Shown here: piece by piece, positions 8,037-14,841 of the stretch
How positions within the stretch are numbered: the first letter of the stretch is position 1
Layout: each line of letters begins with the position of its first letter
DNA from: Bacillota bacterium
GTDB taxonomy: Bacteria; Bacillota; Desulfitobacteriia; Desulfitobacteriales; JAJXUE01
Direction of reading: 5' to 3'
Length of the DNA stretch: 36,125 nt
Assembly (NCBI GenBank): GCA_021811155.1
Contig: JAJZPO010000024.1
Coordinates: 1-36,125 of the forward strand
Position numbers and translations under genes: made by a program
The notes under the pieces: generated by a model
The model's database searches: none
Told to the model about the DNA's origin: nothing
What the model saw: only the letters and a program-made list of their open reading frames with translations

Positions 8037-9818
8037 GTGCTGAAGGAAAAGCTGGCCCTTTTGCCGGATAAGCCCGGCGTCTATTTAATGAAGGACGGGA
8101 ACGGACTAGTCATTTATGTAGGCAAGGCCAAGGTGCTGAAAAACCGCGTACGCTCTTATTTTTCGGGCTCCCATGACGCCAAGACCCAGGCCTTGGTCGC
8201 CAATATTGCTGACTTCGAATATATCGTTACAGACTCTCCGGTAGAGGCTCTGATTTTAGAGTGCAATCTGATTAAGCAGCATGACCCCAAATACAACATT
8301 CTGCTCAAAGACGACAAAACTTATCCGTACATCAAGCTTACCAATGAAGCAAACCCTCGTCTTGAGGTTGTCCGCAAAGTGGCAAAGGATGGCGCGCGTT
8401 ATTTCGGGCCCTACCCCAATTCCAGCGCCGCCCAGGAAACAGCCCGCCTGCTGAACAAAATTTTCCCCCTGCGTAAATGCAGCCAGCTGCGAACCCGCCC
8501 CTGCCTTTACTTTCATCTGGGGCAATGCCTCGCTCCCTGTAAAAACCCAATCAGCGGCGGGACATACGCAGAGATTATGAAAGAGGTCAGCGGTCTGTTA
8601 AAAGGCGGGGAAGCCGCCTTGGTCTCTGCTTTGGAAGAGAAGATGCGGCAGGAAGCAGCTAAACTCAACTTTGAGCGGGCCGGCGAGCTCAGGGACCAAA
8701 TCCACAACCTGCAGCAGGTAATGGAGAAACAAAAAATCACCAGTGTGGACCAGACGGACCGGGACGTCTTCGGCTATGCCGCCGCCCATGGGCTGATCTC
8801 AATTCAGGTCCTGTACATCAGACAGGGCAAGTTGATTTCCAGGGATGCTTCGGTCTTTCCCTACCACTCCGCTGAAGGTGAGGCTTTTCAATCTTTTGTG
8901 CAGCAGTTTTATTTTGACAGCGCGGCCAGGCCGAAGGAAATCTTGCTTCCCGCCGGCGCGGACACCGATTTGCTCAGCGCATGGTTGAAAATTCCTGTTA
9001 AAATTCCCCGCCGCGGCACCAAAAAAGAACTTGTGGCTATGGCGGTTAAAAACGCCACGGTAGCCTTAAACGAACACCTCTCCCTTATCAACCGGGAGGA
9101 AGAACGCACCACCAAGGCGCTGGTGAAGTTGGGGCAAGTCCTGGGGATCCCGACTCCCCATCGTATTGAAGCCTTTGACAATTCCAACATCCAGGGTTCC
9201 TCTGCTGTTGCAGCGATGGTCACTTTTGTGGACAGCAGACCTTCCCGCTCGGACTACCGCAAATATAAGATCCAATCTGTGCAAGGGCCTGACGATTATG
9301 CTTCTATGGCAGAGGCGCTGCGCCGGCGTTATTCGCGCCTGCTGGCTGAGGACAAAACCTTCCCGGATCTCATTTTGGTGGATGGGGGCAAGGGCCAGGT
9401 TAATGTTGCTGCAAGCACGCTGCAGGACCTGGACCTGCATATCCCTGTGGCCGGAATGGCCAAAGACGACTTTCACCGCACTTCAGACCTGATTCTGCCG
9501 GAGAGCTTCGGGCCGGTGCACCTGGAGAAAGGGTCCCAGGAGTTTTATCTGATCCAACGCATTCAGGAAGAAGTTCACCGTTTTGCCATCGCCTTTCACC
9601 GCCAAAAGAGAAGCAAATCCATGCTTCAGTCTGCCCTGGACAGCATACCCGGAGTCGGGATGAAACGCCGTCAGGCCCTGCTCAAACACTTTGGTTCCTT
9701 AAAAAAGATCCGCCAGGCACAGCCGGAAGATTTCCGTCCCTTGGGCATCGGGGACAAACTGGCGCGCACCATCCTGGCCGAACTGAACGCTGCATTAAAT
9801 GACCGGCAAGGGGAATAA
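8037..9818 (+). CDS. uvrC: Excinuclease ABC subunit C
   Basis: The nuclease of nucleotide excision repair, which makes the 3' and 5' incisions with UvrB at damaged DNA. The GIY-YIG domain is at the N-terminus (GVYLMKD, VIYVGKA), followed by the KYNILLKDDKTYPYIK segment and a UVR UvrB-binding motif around residues 200-235. The RNase H-like second nuclease (IEAFDNSNIQGSS, DLILVDGGKGQ) follows. Tandem helix-hairpin-helix motifs (IPGVGMKRR) close the protein. I chose GTG 8037 because GAGGTG (8022-8027) is 9 nt upstream and the protein then begins MLKEKLALLPDKPG as in orthologues; GTG 8025 is in frame but has a poor ribosome site. About 593 residues, normal length. Confidence 0.97.
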   Translation: MLKEKLALLPDKPGVYLMKDGNGLVIYVGKAKVLKNRVRSYFSGSHDAKTQALVANIADFEYIVTDSPVEALILECNLIKQHDPKYNILLKDDKTYPYIKLTNEANPRLEVVRKVAKDGARYFGPYPNSSAAQETARLLNKIFPLRKCSQLRTRPCLYFHLGQCLAPCKNPISGGTYAEIMKEVSGLLKGGEAALVSALEEKMRQEAAKLNFERAGELRDQIHNLQQVMEKQKITSVDQTDRDVFGYAAAHGLISIQVLYIRQGKLISRDASVFPYHSAEGEAFQSFVQQFYFDSAARPKEILLPAGADTDLLSAWLKIPVKIPRRGTKKELVAMAVKNATVALNEHLSLINREEERTTKALVKLGQVLGIPTPHRIEAFDNSNIQGSSAVAAMVTFVDSRPSRSDYRKYKIQSVQGPDDYASMAEALRRRYSRLLAEDKTFPDLILVDGGKGQVNVAASTLQDLDLHIPVAGMAKDDFHRTSDLILPESFGPVHLEKGSQEFYLIQRIQEEVHRFAIAFHRQKRSKSMLQSALDSIPGVGMKRRQALLKHFGSLKKIRQAQPEDFRPLGIGDKLARTILAELNAALNDRQGE

Positions 9819-9940
9819 TATGCTTGATTACGCAAAAAGACGGTGAAGCACATTGATTCTCAACTACCGGATAGAATTCTGCCGCTCGTGCTATTGGAAG
9901 CAGATCGACAAATGTACCCGGCATGAACACTACGTCGCAA

Positions 9941-9979
9941 ACAAAAATTCACCCCTGATGGTCAATTCCCGGGGTGAAT
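9941..9979 (-). terminator. Minus-strand terminator downstream of the NlpC/P60 gene
   Basis: ATTCACCCC (9947-9955) pairs with GGGGTGAAT (9971-9979). Read on the minus strand the stem is followed by TTTTTGTTTG, a good intrinsic terminator for the gene ending at 10067. Confidence 0.7.
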
Positions 9980-10021
9980 GCCTGCGCAAACTTGAAGTTC
10001 CCTGGCTCGCTCAAATCTAGG

Positions 10022-10073
10022 CAACTAGAAAATACCCCCCGGACGATTTTGGCCGGAGGGTATTTTCTAGTTG
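10022..10073. terminator. Long hairpin across the NlpC/P60 stop codon
   Basis: A perfect 16-bp stem (10022-10037 with 10058-10073) plus inner CCGG pairing. The stop codon TAG of the NlpC/P60 gene (10067-10069) sits inside the stem. The stem arms contain AAAA/TTTT, so it may slow polymerase in both directions between convergent uvrC and nlpC. It could also affect translation termination or mRNA stability. Confidence 0.6.
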
Positions 10074-10795
10074 TTGACGCGTCTGGAGCCAAGGTAGCGT
10101 TCGCCATAATAACCTGTGGTCATGTCTTGTATCACCACGCCCCGATTGGAAGAATCCACAAATCTTCCTCCCCCCATGTAGATGCCTACATGGCTGGGAC
10201 CGCGGGAATAGGTGCTGAAGAACACCAAGTCGCCGGGCTTTAAGTCGCCTTTGGCAATAGGGCTGCCCACATGATACTGGTCGTAGGAAGTGCGGGGCAG
10301 GCTGATCCCATATTTGCCAAATACATATTGGGTAAAGCCTGAGCAGTCAAACCCTGTATTAGGCGAGGTCCCGCCAAACCTGTAGGGTAAGCCCCTGAAG
10401 CTAAGGGCGTAGCCGATGATGCCAGGGTCCGCTGCCGGCCCTGTAGAGCGTGAAACCACTTTGGGCTTAGCGGCGGCTTGTTGAGCCACGATTTTGGCCT
10501 GTGCAACTTTCACGGCGTTAGGGACCGCTTTCTGTGCTGAATTGGCTGTTGCCGTGCCCTTGCCCTTTTCTGGAGCCGTATCTGCTTTTGCGTCAACGAT
10601 TGTCTGGGAAACCCCCAGGCGTCGCAGGAGACTGTCCCGTCCGTCGGGCTTGACATAACTCAGATAAGACGGAGCCAGGGATGGCAGCTTACGGGCCGGG
10701 GGCGCTTGCGGGGCTGCAAGCAGCATTGAGCCTGTAACAAACAAGCTTAATACTGCCGTTCCCCCGAAAACAAGGGACCGGTTGATTCTGGACAT
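10067..10795 (-). CDS. Secreted NlpC/P60 cell-wall endopeptidase
   Basis: A 242-residue exported peptidoglycan hydrolase. A signal peptide covers residues 1-28 (basic start, hydrophobic core, AAP region). An Ala/Lys/Pro-rich linker runs to about 115, and the NlpC/P60 domain occupies about 125-242. The catalytic Cys151 is in DCSGF and His202 in SHVGIY. The segment around 214-219 (DSSNRG) holds the position of the third polar residue, where the usual His/Asn/Gln is not obvious. These enzymes cleave D-Glu-diaminopimelate bonds in stem peptides. The ATG follows AAGGTGG. The c-di-AMP riboswitch upstream fits the known regulation of wall hydrolases by this messenger. Confidence 0.92.
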   Translation of the reverse strand: MSRINRSLVFGGTAVLSLFVTGSMLLAAPQAPPARKLPSLAPSYLSYVKPDGRDSLLRRLGVSQTIVDAKADTAPEKGKGTATANSAQKAVPNAVKVAQAKIVAQQAAAKPKVVSRSTGPAADPGIIGYALSFRGLPYRFGGTSPNTGFDCSGFTQYVFGKYGISLPRTSYDQYHVGSPIAKGDLKPGDLVFFSTYSRGPSHVGIYMGGGRFVDSSNRGVVIQDMTTGYYGERYLGSRRVNN

Positions 10796-10813
10796 GGATC
10801 GCCACCTTTCTTG

Positions 10814-10930
10814 CGGCCTACGAGGTTAGTTGACGGGTTCGGGCTAAAAGGTGTAAGAGCCCTACAGGCATGCCTGATTCACCCCGGAAAATTCTGTCCC
10901 CCGTTCCACTCAGCGAGCGGATTCAGCCAA
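10814..10930 (-). ncRNA. c-di-AMP riboswitch (ydaO/yuaA type)
   Basis: The minus-strand leader of the NlpC/P60 gene contains the ydaO landmarks in order: GGCTGAATCCGC, GGGGGACAGAA, CCGGGGTGAATCAGG, GTAGGGCTCTTAC, and near the 3' end TAGCCCGAACCCGTC followed by AACTAACCTCGTAGGC. The element ends about 10 nt before the ribosome site AAGGTGG, and no separate T-run terminator is visible between them. Control could therefore be by access to the ribosome site. Candidate promoters lie just upstream (TTGTGA-N18-TATAGT or TTTACA-N18-TAGAAT). The class is well known in front of NlpC/P60, Rpf and potassium genes in Firmicutes. Confidence 0.88.
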
Positions 10931-11124
10931 CATATGGACTCAACTATATTTACATTCTACACAAAATCACAAAATCCTGTAAATGCAACAAGGAAAAATA
11001 TCCTGAAAGCTTTCATTTCACCGAAAACATCCCTTTGCATGCCAAATATTGCCGTCCACCCAGCTCCGGTCTTGAATTCTATGCCAATCCTTGAACAGCC
11101 CGAAAAACCTGGACAACAATTTGA

Positions 11125-11304
11125 CTAGAGGGGCAGATCCCGCTGTTTTGGGGGTCTGCCCCTTTTCTTTTGCAGCGGCCTGTAACTGCGCTGGCGGCGC
11201 AGCCTGGCCAGCTCCCGCCTGACAGATCCCAGCCGCAGCAAGACCAGGAGACTGAGCAGCAAATCAGCCAAAACCACCAGAAATATCAGATCCTGCAGCG
11301 TCAT
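11125..11304 (-). CDS. Possible 59-residue membrane peptide
   Basis: The frame starts at ATG 11304 with GGTGGTGGA 3-8 nt upstream, 24 nt after the stop of the membrane gene at 11329. It encodes one hydrophobic helix (TLQDLIFLVVLADLLLSLLV) followed by a strongly basic tail containing KKRGRPPKQ. Its last dozen codons lie in the hairpin at 11129-11163, and it stops at 11125-11127. The spacing, start and membrane-plus-basic layout suggest it is the last gene of the DUF5685 run. No family is recognised. Confidence 0.45.
   Translation of the reverse strand: MTLQDLIFLVVLADLLLSLLVLLRLGSVRRELARLRRQRSYRPLQKKRGRPPKQRDLPL
11129..11170 (+). terminator. Strong plus-strand terminator
   Basis: AGGGGCAGATCCC (11129-11141) pairs with 11151-11163 and is followed by TTTTCTTTT, a textbook Rho-independent terminator on the plus strand. 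No plus-strand gene ends nearby: uvrC ends 1.3 kb away and the intervening genes are on the minus strand. It may block antisense transcription into the minus-strand operon. It overlaps the 3' end of the small ORF at 11125-11304. Confidence 0.75.
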
Positions 11305-11328
11305 GCTTCCACCACCAGTCGTGGGATT

Positions 11329-11862
11329 TTAGGGCTTAAAAATATGTTTAAAAGCCCAGTGACGGCGAATCTCGCTGTCAAACCAGTGCAGGGACCAGGG
11401 GTAGAGAAAACTTAAGACTGCCAGCGCTCCCAGAGCCAATATGACAGGATTCACCCATGGCACCCATCTTTCCAGACTAGCCAGCAATGCGGCTAGCTGA
11501 ATGCCGAAAAGCGCAGTGGAAATCCATAAGTAGGTCAGGCCCAGGAGCAGGGTGAGAACCCCGGTCACCCAGACATTCCCCGCCGTCAAAATCAGGACCA
11601 GCGGCGCTCCTCCGGCCAGAAGCAGGTAACCGGCAGCCTTAAAAGGGTTCACCCACAAAAACAGGAGTAAAGCCGTGGCGCCGTATACAGCCAGAGCCGC
11701 CCGACGGCCCATGACAGCCGAAGCGGTCAGGAGCGGCACTCCGCTGGCAAGAAACAGTACCCGCTTGCCAAAAGGCGTATAGACACTGATCAAGGCCATT
11801 CCCACCCCGATAGCAACCAGCACGCCACCATAAGTGATTAGACGCGAGTCTTTTAGCAGCAT
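11329..11862 (-). CDS. Hypothetical polytopic membrane protein
   Basis: About 177 residues with five or six hydrophobic helices and short loops, ending in a basic tail (RRHWAFKHIFKP). No transporter motif or catalytic residue is visible. The most likely start is ATG 11862 (MLLKDSRLITYGG), which overlaps the stop of the preceding Cys-rich gene by 10 nt; ATG 11919 would overlap it by 67 nt. The overlap implies translational coupling, so it probably works with the TPR/Cys-rich and DUF5685 proteins. Confidence 0.7.
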   Translation of the reverse strand: MLLKDSRLITYGGVLVAIGVGMALISVYTPFGKRVLFLASGVPLLTASAVMGRRAALAVYGATALLLFLWVNPFKAAGYLLLAGGAPLVLILTAGNVWVTGVLTLLLGLTYLWISTALFGIQLAALLASLERWVPWVNPVILALGALAVLSFLYPWSLHWFDSEIRRHWAFKHIFKP

Positions 11863-12203
11863 TCGATAATGTCCCCGCCCATGCACTCGCAGCAGGTATC
11901 CAGGACGCAAAGTCCGCATAGGGCATCACAGGCAGAGCACCCGTCACTATGATGGTGGTCATAGTAGCGCCTGCGCCGGAACTCAGCCAGCACAGCTCCG
12001 CTAGGATCAAGCGACTGGGCCTGCAGCAGGTACTGATGTGCCTTCTGGTAAAAGCCGGCCCGGTCCAGGACTTCCCCGGCGCTGAGATAAAGGCGCAGGT
12101 CGGACGGCTCCCTGCTAATCCGGGATTCCAACTCCTCTACCAGCTGACGCAGAGTGCGGACATGAACGGGACCGCCAGGATAAGGGCAAACGCTCATCAT
12201 CAA
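11853..12203 (-). CDS. TPR-like protein with a Cys-rich C-terminus
   Basis: 116 residues. Positions 20-72 form one or two TPR-like helical hairpins (SDLRLYLSAGEVLDRAGFY, then QKAHQYLLQAQSLDP). A basic RRRRYYDHHH linker follows. The last 28 residues hold nine cysteines in the pattern CSACDALCGLC, then DTCCECMGGDIIECC. Such a cluster could bind metal or form an oxidisable site; it resembles, from memory, the Cys-rich ends of small DUF5685-linked proteins in Clostridia. GGGAGGAGATTG precedes ATG 12203. The gene overlaps the end of the DUF5685 gene by 89 nt and the start of the membrane gene by 10 nt, a tightly coupled arrangement. Confidence 0.7.
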   Translation of the reverse strand: MMMSVCPYPGGPVHVRTLRQLVEELESRISREPSDLRLYLSAGEVLDRAGFYQKAHQYLLQAQSLDPSGAVLAEFRRRRYYDHHHSDGCSACDALCGLCVLDTCCECMGGDIIECC

Positions 12204-13056
12204 TCTCCTCCCGGAAAAATTCTTTCACAAAGGTGTTTTTATGCCACCCATGGGCTCCACAGATCAGTTTGGCCAAAATCTCACCGGTGGCGCCCAAATC
12301 CAGACTGCGCAAATTTCCTGTCACTTCAGCCAGGCTTCTCTCCAGCACAAAGTCCAACTCACTCATCAGCTGCGGAGCCAGTCCCCGCACGTGCTTTGTC
12401 TCGAGAGCGTAAGCGGCGCTCAGTGCGTTGAACCGGCCGGAGTCGCAGTCGTCCTCGAAGTCCCAGAGGGCATCCCAGAGATAAATCCATTTCCCCAGGT
12501 TTTCACCCAACTTGTAGGCGGTTTCCTCTTCCCGGCCATAAGCGGCGGCAGCCCGGGCCGTTATTGACCCCAAAAGAAATCCTGTAGGATAAAGCAGCTC
12601 ATCCAACCATGATTCCGGGTTCTCCTCGGCCTCCCGCTGCAGTGTTCCGGTTTCCTTAAACTCCGGCCAGGACGGGGCTTTTACATACCTTGTCAATACC
12701 TGCATGGCCCAACGCCTTAACAGTCCTGCACCATCCAGGATTTCGTCTTCTGCTTTCAGTTTTACCAAGCCCAAGCTCGCCTTAGCGGCAAAATCAAACA
12801 CTTCACCCGGTCCCGCCGCCATGGGCTTGCGACGCCAAGGTGAAAAGGGACAGGGCTTGCGCTCAATCAAGACTTCGCCCCCGGCAAAAGCAGAAACCAA
12901 CATGGCAAGGGCTGCTGCGTCATAAGAAAGGGCCAGGCGAAATCCTTGCGAGCCGCAGCGGGCCAGTGCATGGCAGACACCGCAGTAATGAGCTTGAAAC
13001 TGCACAAACTCCTCCGGGGACAGGTATCCCTTCGGCACCCTCAACAGCCCGAACAT
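12115..13056 (-). CDS. DUF5685 family protein
   Basis: 313 residues from ATG 13056, which has a perfect AGGAG 6 nt upstream. The opening MFGLLRVPKGYLSPEEF, followed by YCGVCHALA and ALSYDAAALAML, matches the DUF5685 family, whose biochemical function is unknown. Cysteines in YCGVC, KPCPFSP and ICGAHGWHKN are potential metal ligands. The rest is mainly helical, with an acidic WDALWDFEDDCDSGR segment that could bind cations. It lies between the zinc-ribbon gene and the TPR/Cys-rich gene and overlaps the latter by 89 nt. The frame continues upstream of 13056 without a better start. Confidence 0.8.
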   Translation of the reverse strand: MFGLLRVPKGYLSPEEFVQFQAHYCGVCHALARCGSQGFRLALSYDAAALAMLVSAFAGGEVLIERKPCPFSPWRRKPMAAGPGEVFDFAAKASLGLVKLKAEDEILDGAGLLRRWAMQVLTRYVKAPSWPEFKETGTLQREAEENPESWLDELLYPTGFLLGSITARAAAAYGREEETAYKLGENLGKWIYLWDALWDFEDDCDSGRFNALSAAYALETKHVRGLAPQLMSELDFVLERSLAEVTGNLRSLDLGATGEILAKLICGAHGWHKNTFVKEFFREEIDDERLPLSWRSRSCPHSASAGRGVGIPD

Positions 13057-13070
13057 TGTTTCTCCTCTTC

Positions 13071-13295
13071 TCAGATCATTCTCCCGCAGTGTGAGCAAGG
13101 TTCCCCGGTCAGCTCCGGAGTGGAGCCGCAGTGCGGGCAGGCAACTACGCGCTTTTCCCCGCTGGGAGGCTTGGCCTCGCGCGGCTGCAGCCCCGAAAAC
13201 ACGGCATAAATGCGGCGGTATATTTCCCTGTGGCGCCAAAAGTGCCTGAGGACCAGAAAGAGCAAAAAAACAAACAGCGCAAAGATTAATTGCAA
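13071..13295 (-). CDS. Membrane-anchored zinc-ribbon protein
   Basis: About 74 residues. An N-terminal transmembrane helix (LQLIFALFVFLLFLVLRHF) is followed by a basic region and a C-terminal C-x2-C...C-x2-C zinc ribbon (CPHCGSTPELTGEPCSHCG). I prefer TTG 13295, which has AGGTGG 8 nt upstream; in-frame GTG 13307 or TTG 13343 are alternatives. It ends 14 nt before the DUF5685 start, so the two are in one transcript. Confidence 0.72.
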   Translation of the reverse strand: MQLIFALFVFLLFLVLRHFWRHREIYRRIYAVFSGLQPREAKPPSGEKRVVACPHCGSTPELTGEPCSHCGRMI

Positions 13296-13368
13296 ACCTT
13301 TTCCCACCTGAGGAGGCCTTCGAAAGTGGGCGAACGGCCTCAATATTATTGGTAACTCCTTAGCAATG

Positions 13369-13401
13369 TTCCTAGAGCAATCTTCCTAGAGCAATCTTCC
13401 T
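13369..13401. repeat. 14-bp tandem repeat after the thioredoxin gene
   Basis: The unit TTCCTAGAGCAATC occurs twice in tandem (13369-13396) and a third, partial copy runs into the thioredoxin stop codon. It is a simple duplication in a 3' untranslated region. Confidence 0.75.
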
Positions 13402-13720
13402 AAGCTAGTTCCTGGATAAACTTTTGGACCTGTTCAACTGTTTTGGCGTCACGGCTGTACAGGCGGGTGGTTTCCGCGCCCTTGTCAAACACCAGAAAGC
13501 TGGGAATGCCTCTCACATTGAACCTCTCAGCCAGCTCAGGCTCTGCTTCCGTGTCAACGGCATAAAACTTGAACCGCCCGGCAAAATCCTTGGCGATTTG
13601 CTCCGCCCCACTCTCAATCCGCCGGCAGTCTGGGCACCAATCCGCATAAAACTTGACTATGACCTTGCCTTGCTCATGGCTTAGAGTGTGGTCAAAACTT
13701 TCTGCTGTCAATTTTTCCAT
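13400..13720 (-). CDS. Thioredoxin-family protein
   Basis: 106 residues with the thioredoxin fold and the active site WCPDC (Cys29, Cys32), a cis-proline segment GIPSFLVF and a C-terminal helix. CPDC instead of CGPC suggests a specialised thiol-disulfide reductase rather than the housekeeping thioredoxin. Start ATG 13720 (MEKLTAESF) has GTGGAGG upstream; a longer frame to 13753 has no such site. No signal peptide, so cytoplasmic. It heads the minus-strand run with several Cys-rich proteins, which may be substrates, though a 100-nt gap follows it. Confidence 0.88.
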   Translation of the reverse strand: MEKLTAESFDHTLSHEQGKVIVKFYADWCPDCRRIESGAEQIAKDFAGRFKFYAVDTEAEPELAERFNVRGIPSFLVFDKGAETTRLYSRDAKTVEQVQKFIQELA

Positions 13721-13836
13721 GCAAAAAAACCTCCACATAATGATGATACGCATATGGCTTCGCCAAGTTTCACTTTGGGCAGGAAAAGCCGGGAGAGTCT
13801 CGAATATCTGAAGGAAAATCGCTATGAGGTGACAAA

Positions 13837-14688
13837 ATGTCCAAAAAAGCTTCTTTGCTGATAATTGGCCTGGCAGCGATGCTTATTTCCCTCACTGCCT
13901 GTGCGCCTGCCCCCACGACCTCCCCACCCAGACAGGTGTCCGCTCAAAGCTCCGATATCCCTGCACAGCAGAAGCCCGCACCCCAGAAATGGGTCCCGCC
14001 TCAAGCGGAGTATGATTTTCCGGCCAAAGGTGTTCCCTTTCTCTATTACCATTCCATTGCCAGCCTGCCGGGAAATGTGGCAGGAGTACCGCCGGCAGAA
14101 TTCGCTGCTCAGATGAAGTACCTCTATGATGCCGGGTTTTCCGCCGTCTCCCTGGACCAGTTTTATGCGGCTTATGAGGGCAAGGAGAAACTGCCCCGCA
14201 AACCTGTGGTGATCACCTTTGATGACGGCTATCCGGACAACTACAGCATAGCCTTCCCAATCCTCAAACAATATAATTTTACCGCTGCTTTCTTTGTGGT
14301 GACAGGTTATATGGAACCCGGCCAGGGCATGCTGACCTGGGACCAGTTAAGGGAAATGCAGGCCTACGGCATGACCATTGGCTCACATACCGTTGATCAC
14401 CTGGAATTGTCCAAACTCTCGCTCGCAGAGCAAAAAAATGAAATCTTTCAGTCCAAAGCCAAGATTGAGAGTGAGCTTGGCACAAGCGTAGACTACTTTT
14501 GCTATCCTAACGGCAAATTCAATCAAACAACCCTCTCTCTCTTGCGCCAGGCAGGCTACAAATTGGCCGTAACCACTGCTCCAGGTACCGCCAAGCGCGG
14601 GGACAATCCTCTTTTGCTCAAGCGGGTTTTTGTCAACGGACTCAACGACCTGGCTGACTTTAAACGCCGCGTCACACAAGCTGGCTGA
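13837..14688 (+). CDS. Lipoprotein polysaccharide deacetylase
   Basis: A carbohydrate esterase 4 (NodB-fold) enzyme of 283 residues that removes acetyl groups from wall or surface polysaccharides. The N-terminus is a lipoprotein signal with lipobox ISLTAC (Cys22), followed by a Pro-rich linker to about residue 55. The metal-binding triad is visible: Asp130 in TFDDGYPD, and His184 and His188 in SHTVDH. The FCYPNGKFN segment is the next family motif. GAGGTG lies 6 nt before the ATG. It is a single gene, diverging from the thioredoxin gene and facing thiD. It would act outside the membrane on peptidoglycan or an exopolysaccharide. Confidence 0.92.
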   Translation: MSKKASLLIIGLAAMLISLTACAPAPTTSPPRQVSAQSSDIPAQQKPAPQKWVPPQAEYDFPAKGVPFLYYHSIASLPGNVAGVPPAEFAAQMKYLYDAGFSAVSLDQFYAAYEGKEKLPRKPVVITFDDGYPDNYSIAFPILKQYNFTAAFFVVTGYMEPGQGMLTWDQLREMQAYGMTIGSHTVDHLELSKLSLAEQKNEIFQSKAKIESELGTSVDYFCYPNGKFNQTTLSLLRQAGYKLAVTTAPGTAKRGDNPLLLKRVFVNGLNDLADFKRRVTQAG

Positions 14689-14723
14689 GATTTACCGCAT
14701 TGCATTCTGCCGAAACCGATTTA

Positions 14724-14774
14724 TTTCGACATATATATTTTTTTCTCGACATTTTTCTTACGAGGTGCTACACT
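14724..14774 (+). promoter_or_regulatory. Two Spo0A-like boxes over a sigma-A-like promoter
   Basis: TTTCGACA (14724-14731) is the complement of a perfect 0A box (TGTCGAAA). A second, one-mismatch copy (CTCGACA, 14745-14751) lies exactly 20 bp downstream. The second copy overlaps a -35-like TCGACA (14746-14751), which is followed after 17 nt by TACACT (14769-14774). Boxes overlapping the -35 are characteristic of Spo0A-activated sigma-A promoters in Bacillus. There is no protein gene downstream on this strand before a strong terminator. Confidence 0.5.
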
Positions 14775-14780
14775 AAATTT

Positions 14781-14841
14781 AACCCGACTTGTTTCTCTCA
14801 CTCTTCTTCATTAGACCGGTTCAAACCGGTCGCTTTTTTTT
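14781..14841 (+). ncRNA. Candidate short RNA from the Spo0A-like promoter
   Basis: From the predicted start near 14781 to the T-run ending at 14841 a transcript would be about 60 nt. It would have a pyrimidine-rich single-stranded 5' part (14788-14809, rich in CUCU and UUCUUC) and a perfect 8-bp terminator stem. CU-rich segments can pair with purine-rich ribosome sites. This is inference from promoter and terminator spacing only; the terminator may simply serve the deacetylase gene. Confidence 0.3.
14814..14841 (+). terminator. Terminator after the polysaccharide deacetylase
   Basis: GACCGGTT (14814-14821) pairs with AACCGGTC (14824-14831) around a 2-nt loop, followed by GC and T8. It ends exactly at the convergent thiD stop codon. 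Confidence 0.85.

Noticed and set aside
10811-11128. 105-residue plus-strand frame ending at the plus-strand terminator
   Set aside because: It is antisense to the c-di-AMP riboswitch, starts with TTG without a ribosome site, and looks random in composition.
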